DNA of 64,000 bases, from NCBI GenBank assembly GCA_947302205.1, contig CAMYVD010000002.1, positions 62,001-126,000 on the forward strand, written 5' to 3'. Both the position numbers and the translations under genes were made by a program. Under the pieces are notes generated by a model. The model was not told the origin of the DNA. It saw nothing but the letters and a program-made list of their open reading frames with translations, and did not search any database. The DNA is from an uncultured Bacteroidales bacterium (GTDB lineage: Bacteria > Bacteroidota > Bacteroidia > Bacteroidales > F082). Of this stretch, positions 37,412 to 46,772 are shown piece by piece (positions within the stretch are counted from its first letter, which is position 1; each line of letters opens with the position of its first letter).

Positions 37412-38665
37412 TTAGACTGTGTATTTCTTGAAAAGCAGGGAAGTGTTTTGTCCGCCGAAGCCAAAGGCGTTGCTGAGAGCGTAGCGGATGTCGCGCTTCC
37501 GGGTGGTGTTGAAGGTGAAATCGAGTTTGGGGTCGATTTGCGGATCATCCTCGAAGTGGTTGATGGTGGGCGGGATGATGCCTTCTCGGAGCGCCATGAT
37601 GGTGGCGATGGCCTCGACGGCACCGGTGCCGCCAAGCAGGTGGCCTGTCATGGACTTGGTGGAGTTGAGGCTGATGTTGTAACTGTGTTCGCCAAACACT
37701 TTTTGAACGGCGAGAATCTCAGCGATGTCGCCTTGTGGCGTTGAGGTTCCGTGGGTGTTGATGTGCTCGACCGCGGTCTTTTCAATGCCAGCGTCTTGGA
37801 TGGCACGTTCCATGCTGAGCGAGGCGCCGTAGCCTTCGGGATGTGGGGCGGTGATGTGGTAGGCGTCGCCTGACATGCCCACGCCAACCAGCTCGGCATA
37901 GATGTCGGCACCGCGTTTCAAGGCGTGATCCAATTCTTCGAGCACGAGACAGCCGCCGCCTTCACCCATGACAAAACCGTCGCGGTTCTTGTCGAACGGA
38001 CGCGAGGCGGTCTGTGGGTCATCGTTGCGGAGCGAGAGGGCGTGCATGGCGTTGAAACCGCCGATGCCTGCCTCGCAGATGCCCGCTTCAGCACCGCCTG
38101 CCAACACGGCAACGGCCTTGCCGTAACGGATGAGGTCGAACGCCGCAACGATGGCGTGTGATGAGGAAGCACAAGCGGATACGGTGGCGAAATTGGGTCC
38201 CCTAAAGCCGTATTTGATGGAGATCACTCCGGCAGGAATGTTCAGAATCATCTTGGGAATGTAATAGGGGCTGAAACGAGGCGTGCCATCGCCTTGGGCA
38301 TGTTCCATCACCTCATGGAAGAAATGGGTGACGCCGCCAATGCCTGCGGTAAGCACCACACCGACCTCGTCAAAATTGGTGTTGACGGGGGTGAGGTGGG
38401 AGTTTTCCACCGCTTCCTCGGCTGCAATCAGGGCGAACTGTGCGTATGGATCGTATTTGCGGACGTCCTTGCGGTCGAAATAGTTCAAGGGATCATAGTC
38501 CTTGATCTCCGCGGCGAAACGGGTTTTGTAATTGGTGGAATCGAAATGAGTGATCGGACCGACACCGTTTTTACCACTGACCAAGCCACTCCAAAAGTCC
38601 TTGACCGTGTTTCCAACAGGGGTGATGGCACCCAAACCGGTGACGACTACTCGTTTCGATTCCAT
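37412..38665 (-). CDS. fabF: Beta-ketoacyl-ACP synthase II
   Basis: A 417-residue condensing enzyme of fatty acid synthesis. The catalytic Cys lies in 'VSACASSSHAIVAAF' and the two His in 'INTHGTSTPQGD' and 'KSMTGHLLGGTGAVE'. It elongates acyl-ACP with malonyl-ACP. It follows acpP, its carrier protein, with a 12-base gap. Confidence 0.96.
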   Translation of the reverse strand: MESKRVVVTGLGAITPVGNTVKDFWSGLVSGKNGVGPITHFDSTNYKTRFAAEIKDYDPLNYFDRKDVRKYDPYAQFALIAAEEAVENSHLTPVNTNFDEVGVVLTAGIGGVTHFFHEVMEHAQGDGTPRFSPYYIPKMILNIPAGVISIKYGFRGPNFATVSACASSSHAIVAAFDLIRYGKAVAVLAGGAEAGICEAGIGGFNAMHALSLRNDDPQTASRPFDKNRDGFVMGEGGGCLVLEELDHALKRGADIYAELVGVGMSGDAYHITAPHPEGYGASLSMERAIQDAGIEKTAVEHINTHGTSTPQGDIAEILAVQKVFGEHSYNISLNSTKSMTGHLLGGTGAVEAIATIMALREGIIPPTINHFEDDPQIDPKLDFTFNTTRKRDIRYALSNAFGFGGQNTSLLFKKYTV

Positions 38666-38677
38666 CGGTTTGTTTGA

Positions 38678-38923
38678 TTATGCGTTCTTCTTCTGTTCTT
38701 CTTCGATCAGACGAATCACATCACCTACGGTGACGATGCTTTCCTGTTGATCGTCAGGGATGGCGATACCGAATTTCTTTTCGAAATCGAGCATGAGCTC
38801 AACGGTATCCAGTGAATCAGCACCAAGGTCGTTGGTGAAGCTGGCATCCATGGTAACTTCTGAAGGATTGACACCTAATTTTTCTGCGATAATAGGCACA
38901 ATTTGTTCTGCAATTTCTGACAT
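38678..38923 (-). CDS. acpP: Acyl carrier protein
   Basis: An 81-residue carrier protein; Ser37 in '[13 protein letters not shown]' receives the phosphopantetheine arm. The acidic helix II typical of ACP is present. The ATG at 38923 gives the normal ACP N-terminus; the three-residue longer frame starts at a TTG. It is first in the operon; its -7 box is at 39027-39020, leaving a leader of nearly 100 bases. Confidence 0.95.
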   Translation of the reverse strand: MSEIAEQIVPIIAEKLGVNPSEVTMDASFTNDLGADSLDTVELMLDFEKKFGIAIPDDQQESIVTVGDVIRLIEEEQKKNA

Positions 38924-39019
38924 AGTTTTCAATTTTTTTGTTTAACATCGACGCGTAAAAATCCAAAAAGTGATGAATTAATAGCGTCAAATAAATTCTC
39001 TCGTTTTCTAATTATCCTG

Positions 39020-39027
39020 CAAAGATA
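39020..39027 (-). promoter_or_regulatory. -7 promoter box for the acpP-fabF-rnc operon
   Basis: TATCTTTG on the minus strand, 96 bases before the acpP ATG. The intervening leader (38924-39019) is AT-rich and I see no convincing hairpin or riboswitch in it. Confidence 0.55.
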
Positions 39028-39069
39028 CATTATTTTTAATATACCCTCCAAATTTTTCGGTCTTTTTCC

Positions 39070-39077
39070 TATCTTTA
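39070..39077 (+). promoter_or_regulatory. Possible variant -7 box for polA (TATCTTTA)
   Basis: TATCTTTA differs from TAnnTTTG only in the last base and lies 16 bases before the polA ATG, where a promoter is expected. The deviation may make it weak. Confidence 0.35.
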
Positions 39078-39093
39078 CACCAAAATTTCAACC

Positions 39094-41610
39094 ATGGATC
39101 AACCGGCAAAAAAACTGTTTCTCCTCGATGCATATGCATTGATATACAGGGCGTTCTTTGCGATGAGCAAGCGTCCGGCGATGAACTCCAAAGGCCTGAA
39201 TACCTCTGCTGTGATGGGTTTTTTGAACACTTTGTATGACGTGCTCCGCAATGAAAAACCCACCCATATAGGCGTGGCCTTCGACCTTCATGCGCCCACG
39301 GTGAGGGTACAGGAATTCAGTGAATACAAGGCCAATCGTGAGTCCATGCCTGACGACCTCCGTGCCTCGATCCCCTATATCATCCGGTTAATTGAAGGTT
39401 TCAACATCCCGGTGTATGCCGCTGAAGGCTATGAAGCCGACGATGTCATCGGAACGCTCTCGCACAAAGCTGAAAAAGAGGGTTTCGTCACCTACATGAT
39501 GACACCAGACAAGGATTTCGGTCAGCTTGTCACTGACAAGGTGTTGATTTATAAACCAGCTAAATTCGGTGCTCCGGCTCAGGTGTTGGGGCCGAAAGAC
39601 ATCTGCGAGAAATATGGCATTGCTGAGCCCAAACAGGTCATTGACATTTTGGGTCTCTGGGGCGACGCCTCCGACAACATCCCTGGCATCCCGGGCATTG
39701 GCGAGAAAAACGCGTCATTGCTGATCGGCAAGTATGGCAGCGTGGAAGGCGTGATTGCCCATGCGGACGAACTCAAGGGCAAACAACAGGAAAACGTTCG
39801 CAATTTCGCGGAACAGGGCCTGATGTCGAAACATTTGGCCACCATCATGTTGGACGCCCCCGTGGAGTTCAATGCCGAGGAACTGGAACTCAACGATCCA
39901 GATGTTCCCGCGTTGTTGGAGCTCTTCGATGAGTTGGAGTTCCGTACGTTCAAGCAAAGGTTCATCAGGGATTACGGCGTGGTTGAAGCCGACTTGAAAC
40001 AGCCGGCAAACACAAACGTTTCTTCTCCAAGCGTATTCGCCCCCAACCTGCCAATTGTCGTTCTTAACGCATCCGAAGACCAATGGGAATCGCATCGTGC
40101 CGAGATCGAGAACCCCAAAATCACCAAAGTGAGCTATAACCTCAAGCCGATCCTTACCGGTCTTCGCCGAAAAGGCATCGTCCCGCAGGGCAAGTTGTTC
40201 GATGTGATGATTGCCCATTACCTCATTGAGCCTGAGCAACGCCATACCTTGGATTACCTCTCCGACATCTATCTCCACCGGAGCTATTCCCCGCAGGGCA
40301 ATTTGTGGGCCCCCGACGAGGGCGATGACATTGTCAAGGAACTGTTCAAGGTATTCCTGCCCATGCTGAAGGAGAACGGCCTGGAGAAGTTGTTTTACGA
40401 AATTGAGATGCCTTTGGTGACGGTGCTGAGCGTGATGGAAGAAAACGGCGTAAAGATCGATAGCCAGAACCTGCGTAACATCAGCGAGGAGTTCGGAAAA
40501 CATATCCACGAGTTGGAAGAAAGCATCTACGCCATGGCAGGGGTGCGGTTCAACATCGCTTCGCCACGCCAATTGGGCGAGGTGCTGTTCGACAAGCTGC
40601 AGCTGGATGCCAAGGCCAAGAAAACCAAGACGGGTCAGTATGCCACAGGCGAAGAAGTGCTGCAGAAATTGGCAGGCAAGCATCCCATCATCAACACCAT
40701 CTTGGAATACCGTTCTTACACCAAGCTGAAATCCACTTATTTGGATGCGCTTCCTGCTTTGATTAACCCTAAAGACGGTTTGATCCATACTTCGTATAAC
40801 CAAGCGGTGACGGCCACGGGGCGCTTGAGTTCCAACAATCCCAACCTGCAGAACATCCCCGTGCGTACCGCCAACGGCCGCGAGATCCGCCGTGCCTTTG
40901 TGCCACGCAGCCCTGAATACACGTTGCTGGCCGCTGACTATTCCCAGATCGAGCTTCGCATTATCGCCCACCTCAGCCAGGATCCTGCCATGATCGCGGA
41001 TTTCAATTTGGGTCACGACATCCATGCTGCCACCGCCGCCAAGGTGTTCCACGTGCCGATCGATCAAGTGACCAAGGAGCAGCGCAGCCGTGCCAAAGCG
41101 GTCAATTTCGGCATCATTTACGGCATGTCGGCTTTCGGATTGGCCGAGCGGATGGAGATCTCACGCAGCGAGGCCGCAGACATCATCAAGAAGTATTTTG
41201 AGGAATATGCAGGCATCAAGGAATACATGAACCGCAGCATCGCCCTGGCCAAGGAACGCGGCTATGCTGAGACCATTCTGGGCCGTCGGCGTTATTTGCG
41301 TGACATCAACGCCGCCAACGGTACCGTACGCAACTTTGCGGAGCGCAACGCCATCAACGCCCCCATTCAAGGCTCCTCGGCTGACATGATCAAGATTGCC
41401 ATGATTGGGATTCATCAAGAGCTTCAAAGGCTGAAAATGCAATCCAAAATGATCCTGCAAGTGCATGACGAATTGGTCTTCGATGCCCATTTGGACGAGC
41501 TTTCCGAACTGAAAGCCCTCGTCAGTGATAAGATGGTGAACGCCATGCCGCTGTCGGTGCCCGTCATCGTGGAGATGAATACCGGCAATAACTGGCTGGA
41601 AGCCCATTAA
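39094..41610 (+). CDS. polA: DNA polymerase I with degenerate 3'-5' exonuclease domain
   Basis: An 838-residue family A polymerase. Residues about 1-290 are the 5' nuclease ('YEADDVIGTL', 'GDASDNIPGIPGIGEK'). The polymerase core (about 430-838) is complete: 'DYSQIELRIIAHLS', 'RAKAVNFGIIYGMSAFG' and 'QVHDELVFDAH'. The middle domain (about 318-425) is shortened. There is no DTET-type Exo I motif, and the Exo II motif reads 'YNLKPIL', without the usual Asp. Proofreading is therefore probably absent, as in Taq polymerase. The protein is about 100 residues shorter than Bacteroides PolA as I remember it. It functions in Okazaki-fragment processing and repair. Confidence 0.95.
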   Translation: MDQPAKKLFLLDAYALIYRAFFAMSKRPAMNSKGLNTSAVMGFLNTLYDVLRNEKPTHIGVAFDLHAPTVRVQEFSEYKANRESMPDDLRASIPYIIRLIEGFNIPVYAAEGYEADDVIGTLSHKAEKEGFVTYMMTPDKDFGQLVTDKVLIYKPAKFGAPAQVLGPKDICEKYGIAEPKQVIDILGLWGDASDNIPGIPGIGEKNASLLIGKYGSVEGVIAHADELKGKQQENVRNFAEQGLMSKHLATIMLDAPVEFNAEELELNDPDVPALLELFDELEFRTFKQRFIRDYGVVEADLKQPANTNVSSPSVFAPNLPIVVLNASEDQWESHRAEIENPKITKVSYNLKPILTGLRRKGIVPQGKLFDVMIAHYLIEPEQRHTLDYLSDIYLHRSYSPQGNLWAPDEGDDIVKELFKVFLPMLKENGLEKLFYEIEMPLVTVLSVMEENGVKIDSQNLRNISEEFGKHIHELEESIYAMAGVRFNIASPRQLGEVLFDKLQLDAKAKKTKTGQYATGEEVLQKLAGKHPIINTILEYRSYTKLKSTYLDALPALINPKDGLIHTSYNQAVTATGRLSSNNPNLQNIPVRTANGREIRRAFVPRSPEYTLLAADYSQIELRIIAHLSQDPAMIADFNLGHDIHAATAAKVFHVPIDQVTKEQRSRAKAVNFGIIYGMSAFGLAERMEISRSEAADIIKKYFEEYAGIKEYMNRSIALAKERGYAETILGRRRYLRDINAANGTVRNFAERNAINAPIQGSSADMIKIAMIGIHQELQRLKMQSKMILQVHDELVFDAHLDELSELKALVSDKMVNAMPLSVPVIVEMNTGNNWLEAH

Positions 41611-41625
41611 ACAGCATAGAAAGCA

Positions 41626-42114
41626 TTAGCGTTTGAGCGCCTCAATCGTTCCTGTGGTGGAATACCCTTCCACCAGCGCAACGGTCTCAACCTTGCCGCC
41701 GTAGGACGTAACGATGTCATAGCCTACAATCTCCTCGGGTTGGTAGTCCGCACCTTTCACCAGCACATCGGGGCGCACGGCTTTGATCAGTTCGTAGGGT
41801 GTGTCTTCGCCAAACAGCACTACGGCATCAACACAAGCCAGCGAAGCCAACACGATAGCTCGGGCATCTTCATTGTTGATGGGACGGCTTTCACCCTTCA
41901 ACCGGCGTACCGAAGCATCGGTGTTCAGCCCCACTACCAGCACGTCGCCTTTGTCGGAAGCCTTTGACAGGTACTCCACATGGCCTCGGTGCAAAAGGTC
42001 GAAGCATCCGTTGGTGAACACGATTCTCAAGCCTTGGCCGCGCCATTGGCTGAGCAGTTTTTGCAGACTATCACGGGAAACGATCTTATTCTTTATCATC
42101 TGAAGGCTGTCCAT
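41626..42114 (-). CDS. rfaE2: D-glycero-beta-D-manno-heptose 1-phosphate adenylyltransferase
   Basis: A 162-residue nucleotidyltransferase corresponding to the C-terminal domain of HldE. The motif '[16 protein letters not shown]' holds the HxGH nucleotide site, and '[16 protein letters not shown]' is the typical downstream block. It makes ADP-heptose for lipopolysaccharide core. The partner kinase domain is not encoded here. It ends the mevalonate-containing run and overlaps the GtrA gene by 29 bases; a start at 42099 is also possible. Confidence 0.9.
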   Translation of the reverse strand: MDSLQMIKNKIVSRDSLQKLLSQWRGQGLRIVFTNGCFDLLHRGHVEYLSKASDKGDVLVVGLNTDASVRRLKGESRPINNEDARAIVLASLACVDAVVLFGEDTPYELIKAVRPDVLVKGADYQPEEIVGYDIVTSYGGKVETVALVEGYSTTGTIEALKR

Positions 42115-42625
42115 CGGTCTTTTTGTTTTTTCTGAAAGAAAAGTATTTATTGGATAAATAACTGAATGTCACGCAAATAACAGAGATGATCACGTAGGAG
42201 ACCGTCGGCCACCACTGGAAGATTTCCACGAACAGCTTCAGTCCGGCGTAGTTGATCAGGATGTTGGCCAAGGTGACGAGCAAGTAGCGTACAATCTGTG
42301 TCCGTCCGCGCAACGAGGATCCTGAGAAACTGATGTGCCGTGCCATCCAAAATCCCGTCAGGAAGGTGATGGGGAACTTGAAGACGAAGGCGGCAATGTG
42401 AGGTGTGAAGGCGATGAAGCCCAAGTCAAACACCTTGGCTTGGAACACAAAGTGGTAAAATACATAGTATAGCACCCATTCCAACACCAGGTTCAATCCG
42501 CCGCAACAGCCATAGCGAAACAGCTCCAAGCTCATGAATCTCTTGAAGGGCGGATAAAAGAAGTCGATGACCGTAGTCAACAGTCGTTCAATGCGTTTTT
42601 CTATGTTACGGAGGCCTTTCATCAT
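42086..42625 (-). CDS. GtrA family membrane protein
   Basis: A 179-residue protein with four membrane helices ('[20 protein letters not shown]', '[21 protein letters not shown]', '[18 protein letters not shown]', '[16 protein letters not shown]'). It belongs to the GtrA/DPMS family, proposed to flip polyprenyl-linked sugars or assist in cell-surface polysaccharide synthesis. A polyprenyl link would suit its place in an operon for isoprenoid precursors, but this is inference. The start overlaps the mevalonate kinase stop by four bases. Confidence 0.85.
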   Translation of the reverse strand: MMKGLRNIEKRIERLLTTVIDFFYPPFKRFMSLELFRYGCCGGLNLVLEWVLYYVFYHFVFQAKVFDLGFIAFTPHIAAFVFKFPITFLTGFWMARHISFSGSSLRGRTQIVRYLLVTLANILINYAGLKLFVEIFQWWPTVSYVIISVICVTFSYLSNKYFSFRKNKKTDGQPSDDKE

Positions 42626-43509
42626 AACCAAATCAAATCATAACCGTCAAGGAAACGTTGTGTCTGTTCGACATCGTCAGTAAAGCCAAGCACATAGCCA
42701 CCGCCACCGGAACCGGAGATCTTCACGCCGAAATGGAAATCGGGCTTCTCGAGGAAGAGGTCGATGGTGTTGTCGGTAATCATCGGGCGCAGGAACTGCA
42801 GCTGTCCTTCGGTGAGTTGGCGGAGAGAGCTGAAAAACGCCTCGGTTTGACCGGCAATCAGGTGGTCGATACAAGCCGAAACGCAAGGTACATAGGAGGC
42901 TTGGAACGCCTTCAGGTAGTCGGCGTCCTCGCGCTTGCCCTTGAAATACTGCACCAAAGGCTTGGTGTTGCTCTTGATGCCGGTATCGGCCAAAAACACA
43001 TGGATATCGGCAGGGAGGAAGTTCTCAGGAAGCAAAGTCACGGCTTGGGCGTTGATCCGGAAGGGCTTGTTGAGATAGCATTCCAACGGGTCGATGCCTG
43101 AGCTGCTGCCATGAAAACAGCTTTCCATCTTGCCCATGATCCGTTTCAACGCCAACAGGTCATCGAAGTCCGTGTTGGCATAGCGTTTCCAGACGGCCGC
43201 AGTCAAGGTTCCGGAGCTGCCAAGGCCGTAGCCCGAAGGTACGTCGGAATCCAGGAAAAGCCCCTGCTCCAAATCGGCATCGAAGCGGTTGAAATCGAAC
43301 AACGAAGAGAGTTCTGCGTCGTTGGCAAGGTATTGCCTGAACTTACGGATGCTTTTGTTGGAAGCTTGTTCTCCGGGCTGATCCAAAGCGGGGTTCATCT
43401 TCCATTCGGCCTGGAATCGCCGCAGGGGAACCATCAAGGCGGTGGAGTCGAATATCATGGAATATTCGCCGAAAAGGATGACTTTGCTATGGAAAACGCT
43501 TTCGTTCAT
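42622..43509 (-). CDS. GHMP kinase, probable mevalonate kinase
   Basis: A 295-residue GHMP kinase. The N-terminal 'SKVILFGEYSMIFDSTALMVP' is the mevalonate-kinase-like substrate region, and the ATP loop 'PSGYGLGSSG' spans residues 91-100. The glycine-rich C-terminal motif is 'VKISGSGGGGYVLGF'. It lies 7 bases after the diphosphomevalonate decarboxylase gene, in an operon with HMG-CoA reductase, which supports phosphorylation of mevalonate as its task. I start at the ATG at 43509; the open frame continues to 43704 but only as antisense to nothing and in another frame of the upstream gene. Confidence 0.82.
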   Translation of the reverse strand: MNESVFHSKVILFGEYSMIFDSTALMVPLRRFQAEWKMNPALDQPGEQASNKSIRKFRQYLANDAELSSLFDFNRFDADLEQGLFLDSDVPSGYGLGSSGTLTAAVWKRYANTDFDDLLALKRIMGKMESCFHGSSSGIDPLECYLNKPFRINAQAVTLLPENFLPADIHVFLADTGIKSNTKPLVQYFKGKREDADYLKAFQASYVPCVSACIDHLIAGQTEAFFSSLRQLTEGQLQFLRPMITDNTIDLFLEKPDFHFGVKISGSGGGGYVLGFTDDVEQTQRFLDGYDLIWL

Positions 43510-43516
43510 GGCTTGT

Positions 43517-44533
43517 TTAGCATTTTGAGGCACCGTCTCCAACTTGGTCGGGGATCCATTGGCCGCTGACACAGTATTGTTCCAGCTCGTCCATGATGAA
43601 ACGTTCCACCATCTCGGCATGCTGGTCGGGATAGAGGATGTGTACGTTGGGGCCGGCATCCAGGGTGAAGCACACGGGAATGTCGGTCTCCTGACGGAAT
43701 TCATGCAGGGTGTTGATGATACGCAACGTGTTGGGTTTCATTAGGATATAGGATGGATCGGAGCACATCATCAAGGCGTGAAGTTGCATGGCTTCCGACT
43801 CGGTGATGTGGATGAAGGTCTCCAGATCTCCGGTTTCCAAGGCTTTCAGGAGGTTTTCAATGTTGTTTTTGGCCACGGCATAACGCGATTCAGCGTAGGG
43901 ATTGCCGTTCATCAAGGCATGCCCCGCACGGCTCGACACCGACTTTTTGGCGTCACTGACGATGAGGATGCTGTCGTGGTAATCCTTAAAAACGGGATGG
44001 ATGCGGTCTTGCAGCGTGATGGCATATTCATCGGAACTGCCTTCCACAGTGGGCGTTTCGCCCCATAGCGCCATCTTGGGGAACAGGGAACGGCAAGCGC
44101 TTCCCGAAGCCAATCGTGCATAATACGAAGCCTTCTTCAGGTCGATGTCATCGGCTCCTTTTAGGACACGTTCCATGTCGAGCAGGCACATCACCAGGGC
44201 GCTCATCGAGGAGGCTGAGGAGGCGATGCCCGACGAGTGGGGGAAGGTGTTGTGGCTGTTGATGTGAAGGTCCAATTGTTTCAGGAAAGGGAAAGCATCC
44301 ATGTGCTGGAGCAGAAAATCATGGATCTTGGTCTGGAACACGTTGTTTTCCTTCCCGTCGAAACGGAAATGCAACTCAAAGTGATCCGACGGTTCAAAAG
44401 ACACAGCGGTCTCTGTCTTACAGTTTTTTAACGTGAAGCTGATGGAAGGATTTTGAGGGATTTGCCGACCCTTTTTACCCCAGTACTTCACCAGTGCGAT
44501 ATTCGATGGGCTTTGCCATTTCAGTTGGTTCAT
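43517..44533 (-). CDS. mvaD: Diphosphomevalonate decarboxylase
   Basis: A 338-residue GHMP-superfamily enzyme that turns mevalonate diphosphate into isopentenyl diphosphate. Family motifs are clear: 'SPSNIALVKYWGK' at the N-terminus, the ATP loop 'HSSGIASSASSMSALVMCL', and the catalytic Asp in 'CFTLDAGPNVHI'. Both ends overlap or touch its neighbours: four bases with the GYDIA kinase and seven bases before mevalonate kinase. Confidence 0.93.
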   Translation of the reverse strand: MNQLKWQSPSNIALVKYWGKKGRQIPQNPSISFTLKNCKTETAVSFEPSDHFELHFRFDGKENNVFQTKIHDFLLQHMDAFPFLKQLDLHINSHNTFPHSSGIASSASSMSALVMCLLDMERVLKGADDIDLKKASYYARLASGSACRSLFPKMALWGETPTVEGSSDEYAITLQDRIHPVFKDYHDSILIVSDAKKSVSSRAGHALMNGNPYAESRYAVAKNNIENLLKALETGDLETFIHITESEAMQLHALMMCSDPSYILMKPNTLRIINTLHEFRQETDIPVCFTLDAGPNVHILYPDQHAEMVERFIMDELEQYCVSGQWIPDQVGDGASKC

Positions 44534-45444
44534 AGGATGATATCGTGATAATTGAAAACTGTGTCTAAACCTTTGTGTTTGAAATATTCGGCCACTTGTT
44601 CATGAGGCCATTCCGTAGCAGCAAGGATAAAATCCCCGCCCCAGGCGCCGAGCGACTTCAGCGAGCCCTCGAAGTCAGGATATTGGGCCTTGACGGGTTC
44701 GCGGTCGAGGCAATGGGCGAGAAGGTCCTCGTGCACCTCCATAAAACGTCGGAAATCGTTTAATGTTGTGATGTTGGGTAGCGCCTCGCTGATGGCCGAA
44801 ACGGCGTCAACATCGTCCAGATAGTCGTATTCCTGCATCCGCTGGTTGAAGCTTTTCACTTCTTTGCCGGATTGCTGCTTTTTGCCTTGATAGATGAAAA
44901 AGAGGTGGTCGGCGAATGGAGGGTTGAAGTCGGCGGGTTGGACCACGGGTTTTGCGCCTTCCAGATGGTAGAACACAGGGCTGTTGGCGGTGGCGCAGGC
45001 AATGTCGTAACCCGAGCCGCCGAAGGTCATCTTCAGCAGTTCGTAAGGATCTACGCCAGCCCATTGGGCGAGATTGCTGATCAGCGTGGAGCTGCTGCCC
45101 AAGCCCCATTCAGGGTCGAAGTCCATGCGGGTGATGAACTGGAGACCGGGATGAAAGGCTGCTGGATTGAGGTCGCGGACGGCTTTCAGGATTTCCACAA
45201 GCCGTTGGGCTTTGGACGAGTCGTCGGTGGATACGACTTCAAGGGTGGCGGGATTGAGGGTGGCGGAGAACCAAGGGCCGAGGCAGTGATAGGCGTTCCA
45301 TTGCAGCAAGGTGCCGTGGCTTTGCCAAGTCTCCACTTCGAGCGATTGCCCGTATTTGGTGGGCAACGCCAGCGCCAATGCGCCTTTCAGCACGAGGTAT
45401 TCCCCCGTGAGCAGCAATTTGCCGTTGGCGCGGTAGGTGTTCAT
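44530..45444 (-). CDS. GYDIA-family GHMP kinase (mevalonate pathway, step uncertain)
   Basis: A 304-residue GHMP kinase with 'GKLLLTGEYLVLKGALALAL' at the N-terminus, the ATP loop 'GLGSSST' (residues 114-120) and the naming motif 'GYDIA' (145-149). Members occur in Bacteroidota that have the mevalonate pathway, next to HMG-CoA reductase and mvaD, as here. The operon already has a mevalonate kinase candidate and the decarboxylase, so the missing step is phosphomevalonate kinase, and this is the best candidate. That assignment is inferred from context. It overlaps both neighbours by four bases. Confidence 0.8.
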   Translation of the reverse strand: MNTYRANGKLLLTGEYLVLKGALALALPTKYGQSLEVETWQSHGTLLQWNAYHCLGPWFSATLNPATLEVVSTDDSSKAQRLVEILKAVRDLNPAAFHPGLQFITRMDFDPEWGLGSSSTLISNLAQWAGVDPYELLKMTFGGSGYDIACATANSPVFYHLEGAKPVVQPADFNPPFADHLFFIYQGKKQQSGKEVKSFNQRMQEYDYLDDVDAVSAISEALPNITTLNDFRRFMEVHEDLLAHCLDREPVKAQYPDFEGSLKSLGAWGGDFILAATEWPHEQVAEYFKHKGLDTVFNYHDIIL

Positions 45445-46766
45445 TTCCGGAGCGATTCGAGGTATTGTTCCACAGCGGCGTAGGAAACGGTCTTGTCTTT
45501 GAAGTAGTCTCGGGCCAAGCGCTTGTCGTCCTCAGATGCCTGCAGTTGGTTGAGGATGTTGTTGAGATGCATCTTCATGTGTCCGGCCTGGATGCCTTTG
45601 GTGGTGAGGGAACGCACCGCCGAGAAGTTGTTGGCGAGGCCCATGGTGGCGGCAATCATCATCAGTTCCTTGGCAGTTGGGTTGCCGAGTAGCTCGAGCG
45701 ATTTCTTGGCCAAGGGATGCAAACTGGTAAGACCGCCCACGGTGCCCATGGCCATGGGAACTTCCAGTTCGAAATGGAAGATGTCGTCGGTGATGGTGAC
45801 GGTGGAGAGGCTCTCGTAACGGCCGTTGCGCGAGGCGTAAGTGTGGCCTGCCGCCTCCACGGCGCGGAAGTCGTTGCCAGTGGCGATGACCACGGCGTCG
45901 ATGCCGTTGTAGATGCCTTTGTTATGCGTGGTGGCGCGGTCGATGTCGATATGGGCGATATCGACGGCCTTTTTGAATTTCAAGGCGTATTCTGCACCTG
46001 AGAGTTGCTCATCGATGCCGTTCAGTTGCTCCACAGGGCACTCCACCCAAACTTTCACGCGGCAGTCGGGCGTATTGTTGGAGAGGATGGTCATGATGAT
46101 CTCGCACTGCTGTAGGCTTTCATCGAGATCCTTGCGTTCGGCGAAGAAGTCCTGCAAGCTGTGGCCAAACTGCTCCAACACGGTGTTGATGAAGTTGGCG
46201 CCCATCGAGTCGCAGGTGTTGAACTCCACACGCAACTGGTAATAGTCAGGGATTTGAGAAGTATAGTCACGGAGCTGGATGTCAAGAATGCCGCCGCCGC
46301 GTTTTTTCATGTTGGCGGTGAAGGTGTCGGTGTCGTTCAGCAGTCTTTCCTTGATTTCGGGAAACAGCGCCTGCAGTTGGTCTATGGTGCCTTTCCAGCC
46401 GAAGTGGACTTGCCCGACCTTACGCACGTCGGGCACCTCAGCGTGGAAACCGCCTCGTTCGCCCCAGAACTTGGCGGCGGCAGAGGCAGCAGCCACCACC
46501 GAACTCTCCTCGATAACCATTGGGACAATGTAGTTCTTCCCGTTGATCAGCACGTTGGGCGAGATGCCGTAAGGCATGATGTAATTGGTAATGGTGTTCT
46601 CACTGAACTCGTCGAAGAGTTTCTGCTGTCTTGAGTCGGTATGCCAATAGCTCTTCAGCAGATTGACGACCTCGCCGGGGTTCTCGAAATAGTTGGCGAT
46701 GAGCTTCAGCTTCTCTTCCTTGAGGAGCTTCGAAAAGCCTTTCTTGATACGTTCACGCGAGCCCAT
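45441..46766 (-). CDS. Hydroxymethylglutaryl-CoA reductase
   Basis: A 441-residue HMG-CoA reductase of class II length. Seen motifs: 'ENTITNYIMPYGISPNVL' and 'IEESSVVAAASAAAKFW' (catalytic Glu region), 'DSMGANFINTVLEQF' (substrate/cofactor segment), 'GTVGG', and a C-terminal 'GHMKMHLNN' with the catalytic His. It commits HMG-CoA to mevalonate. It lacks the membrane anchor of eukaryotic enzymes. The gene starts 26 bases after the GIN-domain lipoprotein gene, and that gap carries part of a heptanucleotide array. No promoter box is seen in the gap, so it probably depends on an upstream promoter. Confidence 0.95.
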   Translation of the reverse strand: MGSRERIKKGFSKLLKEEKLKLIANYFENPGEVVNLLKSYWHTDSRQQKLFDEFSENTITNYIMPYGISPNVLINGKNYIVPMVIEESSVVAAASAAAKFWGERGGFHAEVPDVRKVGQVHFGWKGTIDQLQALFPEIKERLLNDTDTFTANMKKRGGGILDIQLRDYTSQIPDYYQLRVEFNTCDSMGANFINTVLEQFGHSLQDFFAERKDLDESLQQCEIIMTILSNNTPDCRVKVWVECPVEQLNGIDEQLSGAEYALKFKKAVDIAHIDIDRATTHNKGIYNGIDAVVIATGNDFRAVEAAGHTYASRNGRYESLSTVTITDDIFHFELEVPMAMGTVGGLTSLHPLAKKSLELLGNPTAKELMMIAATMGLANNFSAVRSLTTKGIQAGHMKMHLNNILNQLQASEDDKRLARDYFKDKTVSYAAVEQYLESLRK

Positions 46767-46772
46767 TTTATT

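Noticed and set aside
38924-39019. Riboswitch in the long acpP leader
   Set aside because: I found no stable stem or known motif; the stretch is simply AT-rich.
39715-41067. 450-codon minus-strand frame opposite polA
   Set aside because: PolA motifs are intact on the plus strand; the antisense frame has no family resemblance and reflects codon bias.
43510-43704. N-terminal extension of the mevalonate kinase frame
   Set aside because: The extension overlaps mvaD in another frame, and the family N-terminus begins at the ATG at 43509.
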